The position numbers were made by a program, and so were the translations under genes. From assembly GCF_014467285.1 (NCBI RefSeq), contig NZ_NKHR01000006.1:124001-188000 (forward strand): a stretch of DNA of 64,000 bases, written 5' to 3'. This document shows positions 27,488 through 36,413 of this stretch, piece after piece. The number at the start of each line of letters is the position of its first letter. The stretch's first letter is position 1. Origin of the DNA: Xenorhabdus sp014467285. GTDB taxonomy: Bacteria; Pseudomonadota; Gammaproteobacteria; Enterobacterales; Enterobacteriaceae. The notes beneath the pieces are model-generated. The model was not told the DNA's origin. It made no database searches and saw only the letters and a program-made list of their open reading frames with translations.

Positions 27488-27524
27488 AATAAAGGCAGTT
27501 CCAGTATTTATTAATGAAGGATTA

Positions 27525-28079
27525 ATGAGTATTTTAAATCTTTGGCGACAATTTGGTAGGCGTTATTTTTGGTCTCACCTTTTACTGGGCATGGTTGCTA
27601 CAGGAATTGGTGTTCCTACTGTTTTTGCCGGAGTGACAGAAAGTCTTTCCCATACAAATACTTCCTCTACCCAAGGAAACCAGAATCAAGCCTTTTCCTC
27701 GTTTGAGCATTTGTTCCAATTACACTTATTTCAACTAAAAAGTGCTCAGCGTCAACCCTCGAATTATTTAAATCACTGGCAGCAACACGCTATTCGTAAT
27801 GTCATCCGTCAACTTTCTTTTGCTTTTTCGATTACGGAATCTGTTAAATACGAAGTAGCAAAAGAAAGTACTCGGATTTCTTCTCCATCCATGCAGCAAC
27901 TTATGCTGGATACGTTGCATGCCATGCTGACTCAGGCACCAATGCCACTTGATGAGGCTATCTCAGATGTTGCAAGGGTGAAAGTTGTGCGTCCTGATAC
28001 CCATACTCCAGCACTCTGGGTAGCCAAAACGCAAGGTATCAGAGCAGGGCCGATATCCAATCAATTATCTTTGCTTTAA
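27525..28079 (+). CDS. secM: SecM translation-arrest regulator of secA
   Basis: SecM is a secreted peptide whose translation pauses at a C-terminal arrest sequence. Pausing exposes the secA ribosome site when export is poor. The 184-residue product has an N-terminal signal-peptide-like segment (LLLGMVATGIGVPTVFA). The arrest motif lies at residues 160-176: HTPALWVAKTQGIRAGP. Trp-165, Gly-171, Ile-172, Arg-173, Ala-174, Gly-175 and Pro-176 match the E. coli critical residues; His-160 stands where E. coli has Phe, and Val-166 where it has Ile. Eight residues follow the arrest proline against four in E. coli. secA begins 93 bases downstream. Confidence 0.92.
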   Translation: MSILNLWRQFGRRYFWSHLLLGMVATGIGVPTVFAGVTESLSHTNTSSTQGNQNQAFSSFEHLFQLHLFQLKSAQRQPSNYLNHWQQHAIRNVIRQLSFAFSITESVKYEVAKESTRISSPSMQQLMLDTLHAMLTQAPMPLDEAISDVARVKVVRPDTHTPALWVAKTQGIRAGPISNQLSLL

Positions 28080-28172
28080 TGTTTCTGTCTTGTTTTTCTT
28101 TTAATTAAGACAGTTTTTAGGAAATGGTTGATTGGTTACAGAAGAAGTAGCCTTATCTGAGATGTACTAATT

Positions 28173-30881
28173 ATGCTGATTAAATTACTAACGAAAATTT
28201 TTGGTAGCCGTAATGATCGTACTTTGCGTCGCTTACGCAAAGTGGTTGATGTAATCAACCGCATGGAGCCGGATTTTGAAAAACTCTCTGATGAAGAACT
28301 GAAAGCGAAAACAGAGCAATTTCGTGCTCGTTTGAAAGAAGGAGAGTCACTGGATAAAATTCTGCCGGAAGCGTTTGCGACTGTGCGTGAAGCCAGTAAA
28401 CGTGTATTTGGTATGCGTCACTTTGATGTGCAGTTGCTGGGCGGGATGGTACTGAATGAACGCTGCATAGCAGAGATGCGTACTGGTGAAGGTAAGACAC
28501 TGACCGCAACATTGCCGGCTTATCTTAACGCCTTGAGCGGACGCGGTGTCCATGTTGTAACCGTGAACGACTATCTGGCACAACGTGACGCTGAAAACAA
28601 TCGTCCACTGTTTGAATTTCTTGGTCTGACCGTGGGCATTAACTTGCCTGGTATGCCAGCGCCAGCAAAACGTGAAGCCTATGCCGCTGATATTACTTAC
28701 GGCACCAACAATGAGTATGGTTTCGACTATTTGCGCGACAACATGGCGTTCAGCCCAGAAGAGCGGGTCCAGCGTAAATTGCATTACGCATTGGTGGATG
28801 AGGTGGACTCCATTCTGATCGATGAAGCTCGTACCCCATTGATTATTTCTGGGCCTGCGGAGGATAGCTCTGAACTTTATATCAAAGTGGATAAGTTGAT
28901 CCCGAAACTGATCCGTCAAGAAAAAGAGGATTCAGATACATTCCAGGGTGAAGGGCACTTCTCTGTTGATGAAAAAACACGCCAAGTCAATTTGACAGAA
29001 CGTGGTCTGGTACTGATTGAAGAGTTATTGGTGGAAGCCAAATTGATGGAGGAAGGTGAATCCTTGTATTCTCCGACCAACATTATGCTGATGCACCATG
29101 TGACGGCTGCCCTGCGTGCCCATGCGTTGTTTACCCGTGATGTAGACTATATTGTCAAAGATGGTGAAGTCATCATTGTTGATGAACATACCGGGCGTAC
29201 CATGCAAGGCCGTCGTTGGTCTGATGGCCTTCATCAGGCGGTGGAAGCCAAAGAGCGTGTTGAAATTCAGAATGAAAACCAGACACTGGCCTCGATCACA
29301 TTCCAGAACTATTTCCGTATATATGAGAAATTGGCAGGTATGACGGGTACTGCCGATACAGAAGCTTTTGAATTTAGCTCCATTTATAAATTAGATACCA
29401 TCGTCGTTCCAACAAACCGCCCAATGATCCGTCAAGATTTACCTGATCTGGTTTACATGACAGAAGCAGAAAAAATTGAGGCGATCATTGAAGATATCAA
29501 AGACCGTACAAGCCGTGGTCAGCCCGTTTTGGTGGGGACCATTTCGATTGAGAAATCAGAGCTTGTTTCTAATGCCTTAACTAAGGCCGGTATTGTACAT
29601 AACGTCTTGAACGCAAAATTCCATGCAATGGAAGCTGACATTATTGCTCAGGCAGGTCAGGCCAGCACGGTGACTATTGCGACTAACATGGCGGGACGTG
29701 GTACCGATATCATGTTAGGCGGAAGCTGGCAGACAGAAATTGCCAAACTGGAAAATCCAACTGAAGCAGAAATCGAAAAAATCAAAGCCGCGTGGCAAGA
29801 GCGCCATGATGCGGTTTTGGCTGCGGGTGGTTTACATATTGTTGGTACAGAGCGTCATGAATCCCGCCGTATTGATAACCAGTTACGTGGTCGTGCGGGA
29901 CGTCAGGGAGATGCGGGTTCTTCGCGCTTCTATCTGTCAATGGAAGATTCTTTGATGCGCATTTTTGCTTCTGACCGCGTTACCGGCATGATGCGTAAAC
30001 TTGGTATGCAGCCAGGGGAAGCAATTGAACACCCATGGGTGACTAAAGCAATTGCTAATGCTCAACGTAAAGTTGAGAGCCGTAACTTTGATATCCGTAA
30101 GCAATTACTGGAATATGATGATGTTGCCAATGATCAGCGTCGAGCGATTTATGCCCAACGTAACGACTTGCTTGATGTGAGTGATGTTAGTGAAACTATT
30201 GCCAGCATTCGTGAAGATGTCTTCAAGGCCACGATTGATGCTTATATTCCACCACAATCACTGGAAGAAATGTGGAATGTTGAAGGATTGCAGGAACGTT
30301 TAGTCAACGACTTCGATCTGGAGCTGCCAATTAAAGAATGGTTGGATAAAGAACCTGAATTGCATGAAGAAACGCTGCGTGAGCGCATTCTGGAGAAAGC
30401 GATTGAGGTTTATAAACAGAAAGAAGAGATTGTCAGTGCAGAAATGATGCGTAACTTTGAGAAAGGCATCATGCTGCAAACCTTGGATACATTGTGGAAA
30501 GAACATCTGGCAGCGATGGATTACCTGCGTCAAGGTATTCACCTGCGCGGTTATGCTCAGAAAGATCCAAAGCAGGAATACAAACGTGAATCTTTTGCCA
30601 TGTTTTCTAATATGCTGGAATCACTGAAATATGAAGTGATCAGTACGTTGAGCAAAGTTCAAGTCAGGATGCCAGAAGAAGTTGAAGCGTTGGAGCAGCA
30701 GCGTCGTGAGGAAGCTGAACGTCTGGCAACAAAGCAGCATCTGAGCCATGAAATCGAGCAGGGAGCGTTGATGTCAGAAGCTGAAGCTCAGATGGCAACA
30801 GGAGAGCGTAAAGTTGGCCGCAACGATCCATGCCCATGTGGTTCTGGCAAAAAATATAAGCATTGTCACGGCCGCTTATAA
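28173..30881 (+). CDS. secA: Preprotein translocase ATPase SecA
   Basis: SecA drives post-translational export through SecYEG. The 902-residue protein shows the Walker A region MRTGEGKTLTA, the DEAD-like Walker B DEVDSILIDEARTPL, the preprotein cross-linking domain, motif VTIATNMAGRGTDIMLGG and the helical scaffold. It ends in the zinc-binding, SecB-interacting tail CPCGSGKKYKHCHG. E. coli SecA is 901 residues. Confidence 0.98.
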   Translation: MLIKLLTKIFGSRNDRTLRRLRKVVDVINRMEPDFEKLSDEELKAKTEQFRARLKEGESLDKILPEAFATVREASKRVFGMRHFDVQLLGGMVLNERCIAEMRTGEGKTLTATLPAYLNALSGRGVHVVTVNDYLAQRDAENNRPLFEFLGLTVGINLPGMPAPAKREAYAADITYGTNNEYGFDYLRDNMAFSPEERVQRKLHYALVDEVDSILIDEARTPLIISGPAEDSSELYIKVDKLIPKLIRQEKEDSDTFQGEGHFSVDEKTRQVNLTERGLVLIEELLVEAKLMEEGESLYSPTNIMLMHHVTAALRAHALFTRDVDYIVKDGEVIIVDEHTGRTMQGRRWSDGLHQAVEAKERVEIQNENQTLASITFQNYFRIYEKLAGMTGTADTEAFEFSSIYKLDTIVVPTNRPMIRQDLPDLVYMTEAEKIEAIIEDIKDRTSRGQPVLVGTISIEKSELVSNALTKAGIVHNVLNAKFHAMEADIIAQAGQASTVTIATNMAGRGTDIMLGGSWQTEIAKLENPTEAEIEKIKAAWQERHDAVLAAGGLHIVGTERHESRRIDNQLRGRAGRQGDAGSSRFYLSMEDSLMRIFASDRVTGMMRKLGMQPGEAIEHPWVTKAIANAQRKVESRNFDIRKQLLEYDDVANDQRRAIYAQRNDLLDVSDVSETIASIREDVFKATIDAYIPPQSLEEMWNVEGLQERLVNDFDLELPIKEWLDKEPELHEETLRERILEKAIEVYKQKEEIVSAEMMRNFEKGIMLQTLDTLWKEHLAAMDYLRQGIHLRGYAQKDPKQEYKRESFAMFSNMLESLKYEVISTLSKVQVRMPEEVEALEQQRREEAERLATKQHLSHEIEQGALMSEAEAQMATGERKVGRNDPCPCGSGKKYKHCHGRL

Positions 30882-30932
30882 TTAAAACTAATTGTGCTAA
30901 TGGTGCATCACTATTAGCAAAAAAAACAGCTC

Positions 30933-30967
30933 AAACCCTCGCTCAATAGAGTTGAGGGTTTTTATTA
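30933..30967 (+). terminator. Terminator after secA
   Basis: A 7-bp stem (30934-30940 with 30954-30960), with a possible inner CTC/GAG pairing in the loop, is followed by TTTTATT. It starts about 50 bases after the secA stop and 10 bases before the end of the convergent ABC-F gene. The A-rich upstream side could let it serve both directions. Confidence 0.75.
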
Positions 30968-30976
30968 TATTGACGA

Positions 30977-32584
30977 TTAAATCGTAGCCTTTTCGTCACT
31001 CTTCAATACCAATTCTTGCATATTGCCTATATTTTTAATGAAATTATCGTCATGGGAAATAAGTACCATTGCGCCAGTATAATCATGCAATGCTTTTTGA
31101 AGTAATTCACGTGATTCAATATCCAGATGATTATCTGGTTCATCTAATAACAGTAGGGCAGGTGCATATGGCCCACAGAACAGGCAAGCCAGCGCGACCT
31201 TAAGTTGTTCTCCTCCACTCAGATAGCCGACAGGCTTCAGAGCTTCTTCGCCACGAATACGTAATTGTGCCAATCGAGTACGGTAGCGATCTTCCGTCCA
31301 ACCCGGTGACTGCCGTTGAAAGTTATACAGCGCAGATTGAGTTTTATCGAGAAACGAAAAATGTTGATCCATTAAGCGATACGAAGGTGTTATTCGGCAA
31401 GTTCCCTGTTTAGGTAAGTAATCCCCTGCCATCACCTTTAATAAGGTTGATTTTCCACTGCCGTTTTTACCAACGACAGCAAGACGTTCATCATTATTGA
31501 TAGTCAGACTGATAGGAGATCCGGAACCAAAAGGTAAGATGACATCTTGTAAGTAAAGTAGGGGAGCGGTAGCCGTTTGTGGGGTTGCAACTACGATTGA
31601 TAATGGATCGATAATTTCCAGTTTCGTTCTGGCATCTGTAGCGAGTAATGAGCTCCTTTGAATCCGTTCTTTGTGTTGTATTGCTTGCCGTGACAGTGTG
31701 GCTTCTGAGCGTCCAAGTTGACGATCAAGGAGGATTTGGGCTTGATTGGCATTTTCTCGTTTTTGTTTGCCTTGACTTTGCCTTTTACTGGTTTTTTCAC
31801 GGTCTTTTTGCTTATCACGCAAAACTTGTTTCAGATTTTTTTGAGTTTGATCCACTTCGCGTTGAATACCGAGCCTTAGTTGCTCCTTACTTTCCAGCCA
31901 AGTTTCCCATCCACCGATACTACGAGATAACCCCAATCCGCCAAGTTCATAAACAATCGATACATGTTGTAAAAGTTGGGTATCATGGGTTACCAGCAAA
32001 ATACCACCGCTGAAAGTTCCTAGCCATTGAGATAACCAAAGGCGTCCTTGCCGATCAAGGTGGTTACTTGGTTCATCCAGAATCATAAAACTAGCACCTT
32101 GCTGTTTTAGTGCTAATAGCCTGATCCGTGTTTGCTCACCACCGCTGAGGGAATCAAAAGGCTGATTTAATATGCTTGGATTGAGTTCACCTTCCGCAAG
32201 CAGAGATTCAGTCTGAAATTGCCAATCCCAATGACCTTCCATAACATCAAAATCTGCGTCATCACCAACACCCGCCAGAACGCGCTCATTGGCACTCATG
32301 ATTTTGGTCAATCCCAACATGTCGGCAGCATTACCAGAAAAAGATGCTAACCCCTGTGACAAATAGCCCACATCACAGAAATGTTTCACATAGCCTTCTG
32401 TGGGAGAGGTCTGCTTTGCCAATATTGATGCCAGCCAGGATTTACCAATGCCATTACGTCCTACTAATGCGTGTTGCTCTGCATTTAAAAACATATCAAT
32501 GCCAGAAAAGAGAGGCTTTGTTTCACCAGAAAATTGATAGGCGATTTGTCTTGCTTCGATTAATGATTGAACATCATTTTGCAT
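30977..32584 (-). CDS. ABC-F family ATPase
   Basis: A 535-residue protein with two ABC ATPase domains and no membrane segment, the hallmark of ABC-F translation factors and ribosome-protection proteins. Domain 1 has Walker A GRNGIGKS (42-49), signature LSGGE (146-150) and Walker B with DEP (170-172). Domain 2 has Walker A GKNGSGKST (372-380), LSGGEQLKVALA and LLLLDEPDNHLD. The domains are joined by a long, Lys/Arg/Gln-rich linker. Some ABC-F proteins confer resistance to ribosome-targeting antibiotics, others are housekeeping factors (EttA, Uup, YbiT, YheS in E. coli); I cannot assign this one. It lies between secA and mutT, which are adjacent in E. coli, and on the opposite strand. Confidence 0.88.
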   Translation of the reverse strand: MQNDVQSLIEARQIAYQFSGETKPLFSGIDMFLNAEQHALVGRNGIGKSWLASILAKQTSPTEGYVKHFCDVGYLSQGLASFSGNAADMLGLTKIMSANERVLAGVGDDADFDVMEGHWDWQFQTESLLAEGELNPSILNQPFDSLSGGEQTRIRLLALKQQGASFMILDEPSNHLDRQGRLWLSQWLGTFSGGILLVTHDTQLLQHVSIVYELGGLGLSRSIGGWETWLESKEQLRLGIQREVDQTQKNLKQVLRDKQKDREKTSKRQSQGKQKRENANQAQILLDRQLGRSEATLSRQAIQHKERIQRSSLLATDARTKLEIIDPLSIVVATPQTATAPLLYLQDVILPFGSGSPISLTINNDERLAVVGKNGSGKSTLLKVMAGDYLPKQGTCRITPSYRLMDQHFSFLDKTQSALYNFQRQSPGWTEDRYRTRLAQLRIRGEEALKPVGYLSGGEQLKVALACLFCGPYAPALLLLDEPDNHLDIESRELLQKALHDYTGAMVLISHDDNFIKNIGNMQELVLKSDEKATI

Positions 32585-32824
32585 AAACGGTGTTTCCTTA
32601 ATCTTTAAAATAGTAGTTTGAATCTATTTGTAGGCTAATTTCTTACACTGTTTGCAATTTGTTTTTACATGATAGGTCTGATGTAGTGAGGTTGTGGGTA
32701 ATAAGACGCGGTGAAAATCGGCTAGACATTGAATGAAATACAAGTTTGCGATTTAAGCTAATTTTAATGTAGTCTGCAAGAGATAATCACCTAAGTTAAA
32801 TAATCAACGGCAAGAAAAGCGATT

Positions 32825-33229
32825 ATGGAAAAAAAACATCTGCATATTGCAGCAGGTATCATTAAAAATAGCAATGATGAGATTTTTATCACGCAGCGTA
32901 GCGCTGATTCACATATGGGTGGTTTTTGGGAGTTTCCAGGGGGGAAACTTGAACAGGGAGAAACGCCTGAGCAGGCGTTAATCAGAGAGCTAAAGGAAGA
33001 AGTTGGTATCACGGTAACTCATAGTGAAATGATGGATACCATCAAACATGATTTCCCTGACAGAAGAATCACGCTCTACTTTTTTCTGGTCGATGAATGG
33101 AAAGATGAGCCATTTGGTAAAGAAGGACAACCTTCTCGCTGGGTTTTGCAATCAAAATTAATTGCTGATGAATTCCCCCCGGCAAACCGCAGTATTGTGG
33201 ATTTACTGACGAAAGAGGGTTCGAATTAG
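32825..33229 (+). CDS. mutT: 8-oxo-dGTP diphosphatase MutT
   Basis: MutT hydrolyses 8-oxo-dGTP to stop A:T to C:G transversions. The 134-residue protein has a complete Nudix box GKLEQGETPEQALIRELKEE followed by VGI (about residues 38-60). E. coli MutT has 129 residues. The preceding 240-base spacer holds no gene. Downstream it converges with yacG. Confidence 0.95.
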   Translation: MEKKHLHIAAGIIKNSNDEIFITQRSADSHMGGFWEFPGGKLEQGETPEQALIRELKEEVGITVTHSEMMDTIKHDFPDRRITLYFFLVDEWKDEPFGKEGQPSRWVLQSKLIADEFPPANRSIVDLLTKEGSN

Positions 33230-33298
33230 CTAGTCGGTAGTCGGCCTTGAAACCAGACATTATACAGCAGCGCCAAATATCACTGGTGCTGCTGCATT

Positions 33299-33334
33299 AG
33301 CGGTCATAACTGAAATAGCGGTCATAACCGAAGT
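33299..33334. repeat. 2 x 18 bp tandem repeat
   Basis: Two adjacent 18-bp units, AGCGGTCATAACTGAAAT and AGCGGTCATAACCGAAGT, lie between the convergent genes mutT and yacG. They differ at two positions. Confidence 0.75.
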
Positions 33335-33343
33335 TAGATGATA

Positions 33344-33547
33344 TTACTTATCCAGATTTGGATCTTCGCTCCAGTTATCACTTTCTGAGCTGTCGCACTG
33401 GCTCGGTATTTTCTTTTCTTCGCTGGCCCATTCGCCTAAGTCGATTAATTGGCAACGTTTACTGCAAAATGGGCGGTACGGGCTAATTTCCCCCCATATT
33501 ACCGTGTTGCTGCACGTAGGGCATTCGACAGTCAATACTTCAGACAT
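33344..33547 (-). CDS. yacG: DNA gyrase inhibitor YacG
   Basis: A 67-residue zinc protein with CPTC (residues 9-12) and CSKRC (about 28-32), the YacG four-cysteine zinc site. In E. coli it binds GyrB and inhibits gyrase. The C-terminal half is acidic and flexible. It follows zapD and coaE on the same strand, as in E. coli. Confidence 0.94.
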   Translation of the reverse strand: MSEVLTVECPTCSNTVIWGEISPYRPFCSKRCQLIDLGEWASEEKKIPSQCDSSESDNWSEDPNLDK

Positions 33548-33579
33548 CTTACTTTCTCCTGCTAAGTTTGAATTCTATG

Positions 33580-34338
33580 TTAACAGCAGGCTAATTCAAA
33601 TGACAAATGGGCAGGCACAACGCCATGTTCACTATCCATAGGCAAGAAACGGATGGCAAAACGTGTCTTGTAGCCAGAGACTTGTGGATAAACCAACGCA
33701 CCCAACACAACATCTAGCTTTAACCTCAATAAATCTGCCTCATCAGCGTTTCCCTGATAGAATCCATTATGACTGGTTTTAGGCGTGAATGCCGCTGAAT
33801 GGCGTATGAGCCCTAAAATGCTTTCCAGTGCTTGTTGTAATGGGCGAAGGCTATCTAACCAGTTTTTTACGGATTCGTCCCTGACAGATTGGGGTAAATG
33901 CAGCCACAGATGCAATGTTGGCAAATCAAAGCTACAACATCCTCCGGGAATACTGAGCCGTTGGCGCACCAGACTGATAAGGCGGTCTTCTTTGATGTAT
34001 TGGCTCAGTCTTGGGGCTTGATTCAACGCAATACTGCGTCCCTTAAGTTGTTCTGCCAGATTTTGGATCATTGCAGTATCAGCATTGGGAGCACAGAGCC
34101 ACTGTTTTAATTTTGCCTGCTGACGGTCGAGTTCTTTCAATAATTCAGAGCGAACTTCACCACGTTCTAAGATCTCAATTAATTCGGCAATTGTACGAAA
34201 AAATGCGAGGCTACTCGCCTGAGAATCCAGATGGCGTTGTTTTTCCAACTGTTGCAGTGAAGATTCAATCCTCAACCATGAACGCATTTTTTCATTGAGT
34301 GGATGTTCAAAAATAATAGCGGAGGTAGCATCACTCAT
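33580..34338 (-). CDS. zapD: FtsZ-associated protein ZapD
   Basis: ZapD (YacF, DUF1342) cross-links FtsZ filaments by binding the FtsZ C-terminal tail. The 252-residue product starts MSDATSAIIFEHPLNEKMRS and contains the family segment IPGGCCSFDLPTLHLWLH. The N-terminal half is alpha-helical and the C-terminal part beta-rich. Its start overlaps the end of coaE by 8 bases. Confidence 0.95.
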   Translation of the reverse strand: MSDATSAIIFEHPLNEKMRSWLRIESSLQQLEKQRHLDSQASSLAFFRTIAELIEILERGEVRSELLKELDRQQAKLKQWLCAPNADTAMIQNLAEQLKGRSIALNQAPRLSQYIKEDRLISLVRQRLSIPGGCCSFDLPTLHLWLHLPQSVRDESVKNWLDSLRPLQQALESILGLIRHSAAFTPKTSHNGFYQGNADEADLLRLKLDVVLGALVYPQVSGYKTRFAIRFLPMDSEHGVVPAHLSFELACC

Positions 34339-34954
34339 TATGGTTTTCCTGTCTGACTGATTTTGCTAGTTTTAAATACCGTTGATGTAGTTCGACCACA
34401 CGGGAAGCAATATTTTGCTCGTTGCTGTGGTTAATGATGACATCATCTGCCTTTTCCAGTCTGGCCTGACGGCTGGCTTGTGCAGCCAGAATATTTTCGA
34501 CCTGCTTACGGCTCACGCCATCACGAGTCATCGTTCGGGTTATCTGTGTTTCTTCTGGGACATCAACAACTAAAATACGGTTTGCTAAATGCGTTAAATT
34601 ATTTTCAATAAGTAGAGGAACTACCCAAATAACATAGGGCGCAGTAACTTGGTTCAGTTGCTTGCGTGTTTCTTTTTGTATCAGCGGATGTAAGAGCGCA
34701 TTGATCCACTGCTTTTCTTCCGGGGCAGCAAAAATTTTTTGGCGCAGCAGGGTGCGGTTAAGGCTGCTATCGGCTAATAATATGTCGGGACCAAAGTGTT
34801 CTGTGATTGCCTGTAATGCGGGAGTGCCAAGAGCAACAACTTCTCTGGCAATAATATCAGCATCAACAAGAGGAACACCAAGGGATGAAAATACATTAGA
34901 GATAGTCGTTTTACCGCTACCAATTCCACCTGTGAGTGCAACAATATAAGCCAT
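34331..34954 (-). CDS. coaE: Dephospho-CoA kinase
   Basis: CoaE phosphorylates dephospho-CoA in the last step of coenzyme A synthesis. The 207-residue protein begins with the P-loop VALTGGIGSGKTT and continues with DADIIAREV and PLLIENN, typical of the family. E. coli has guaC upstream of coaE; here hofC follows after a repeat-containing spacer. Confidence 0.96.
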   Translation of the reverse strand: MAYIVALTGGIGSGKTTISNVFSSLGVPLVDADIIAREVVALGTPALQAITEHFGPDILLADSSLNRTLLRQKIFAAPEEKQWINALLHPLIQKETRKQLNQVTAPYVIWVVPLLIENNLTHLANRILVVDVPEETQITRTMTRDGVSRKQVENILAAQASRQARLEKADDVIINHSNEQNIASRVVELHQRYLKLAKSVRQENHNE

Positions 34955-35030
34955 TCTATCCCTTAAAATATTTCTGATAGCATAATTAAATTGTAACCCA
35001 AGGGAGGCTTATGAGCTATAAACAAACGCG

Positions 35031-35163
35031 TATATCCTTCCCACCTTCCAAGTTGAATTGTTAAATACGTTTTTTTACAAGCCACATGATTCACTATATT
35101 AACTATGCCCCTTGGGATACGTTCTCTAACACCACGCTGTAACCTGAAATTCATTGTCTAATA
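35031..35163. repeat. Palindromic intergenic repeat, copy 1 (diverged)
   Basis: The left end TATATCC...CAAGTTGAATTG (35031-35060) and right end GCTGTAACCTGAAATTC (from 35136) resemble the inverted ends of the better-preserved copy near 40.2 kb. The element is about 133 bp and its ends are degenerate. An 8-bp inverted repeat (34997-35004 with 35109-35116) overlaps it. Confidence 0.5.
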
Positions 35164-35213
35164 CTTCTGCTTTTTGCTCCTGAGAAAAAACAACCCGATA
35201 TGTAAATATATTG

Positions 35214-36413
35214 TTAAGATAATATTGTGCCTAATTGAAAAATAGGCAGGTACATGGCCAGCAATAATAAACCAACAATCAGTGCGATTATCAGCATCAA
35301 TAGAGGTTCAAGTAATTGAACTAAACTATCAGCAAGGTTGATGGATTTTTCCTGATACCATTTTGCAAGATTAAATAAAAATAACTCTAATTGCCCAGAT
35401 TCTTCACCTATAGTGACAAACTGTTGACATAAGGAGGGGAAATACTTTGCTTTTTTTAAAGCATCACTCATTGGAATTCCTTGTTGGATTTGCCGATGTA
35501 AATATTTTATGCCAGTGATAAAAACAGGGTGATGAGTGGCGTTAAGTGCGCATTCCAGCCCGGTTGTGAGTGTTAAACCTGCTTTCTGGGTCATAAATAG
35601 AATATGGAATATTTGATTGGTTTGCTGGTAAATCGTGAGTTGCTTAAACAGGGGAAGTCTCAGCAGGAACATTTTTTCTTTTGTTTGCATGATGGGAAAG
35701 TGATGGCGTAACCATAGATAACCAATCAGTGATATCAATATTATTACTAGCAATAGTACGCCATGCTGAATTAAGAAATCAGAACTTGATAAAACCCACT
35801 GAGTTAACAAAGGCAAAGTAGCATTAAATGAAGAATAAACGTGTCGGAATTCCGGTAAGACAAAAACCAACATCAGGATGACAACGAGGAAACTTACAAA
35901 AGCGACAATCAAAGGGTAACGATAAGCCTTTTGAATTTTCTTCCTTAACGTATCTTGCTGCTCCAGCCGATGAAGGATTAATTGACAGCAATTCTCAAGT
36001 TGGCCTGTCTGTTCTCCTACAGCAATAATCTGACTGAATAAAGGGGGAAATAATTTTGGATAATATTCCAGTGTTGTGGAGAATGGTTCACCTTGGCTAA
36101 TTTTCTGAATCATGTCTGTTAATACACATCGCCAAAGTGCATGTTTGCATTCTTGTAATAAGATAGCCAATCCCCGAAGCAGAGGAATTCCTGAGGTCAG
36201 TAATGAGCTTAACTGATGAATAAAATGTAGGCGATAAGCAACTTCCTTTTCACTGTAATAAATGACTTTTTTGCATTTAATCGAATAGGGTTGCAAATCG
36301 AGATAACTTAAGTGTTGAAATACGCTTTTTTTGCTGTGGCCGATGCTTTCTCCCTTGATGATTTTCCCTTTATTGTTAATCGCTTGCCATTGGTAAATAT
36401 ATTCTATTTTCAT
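35214..36413 (-). CDS. hofC: Type IV pilus assembly inner-membrane protein HofC (PilC family)
   Basis: HofC is the PilC/GspF-type platform protein that couples the assembly ATPase to pilin movement. The 399-residue product has two GspF domains (about 65-190 and 270-390), each containing SG(I/L)xLxxG-type and GExxGxL segments (VGEQTGQLE, IGEESGQLE), and three to four membrane helices. It overlaps hofB by 4 bases. In E. coli the locus is rarely expressed; whether it is active here is unknown. Confidence 0.93.
   Translation of the reverse strand: MKIEYIYQWQAINNKGKIIKGESIGHSKKSVFQHLSYLDLQPYSIKCKKVIYYSEKEVAYRLHFIHQLSSLLTSGIPLLRGLAILLQECKHALWRCVLTDMIQKISQGEPFSTTLEYYPKLFPPLFSQIIAVGEQTGQLENCCQLILHRLEQQDTLRKKIQKAYRYPLIVAFVSFLVVILMLVFVLPEFRHVYSSFNATLPLLTQWVLSSSDFLIQHGVLLLVIILISLIGYLWLRHHFPIMQTKEKMFLLRLPLFKQLTIYQQTNQIFHILFMTQKAGLTLTTGLECALNATHHPVFITGIKYLHRQIQQGIPMSDALKKAKYFPSLCQQFVTIGEESGQLELFLFNLAKWYQEKSINLADSLVQLLEPLLMLIIALIVGLLLLAMYLPIFQLGTILS

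Noticed and set aside
34997..35116. An 8-bp inverted repeat as the ends of an insertion sequence
   Set aside because: Too short, no transposase and no visible target duplication; probably incidental to the degenerate repeat there.
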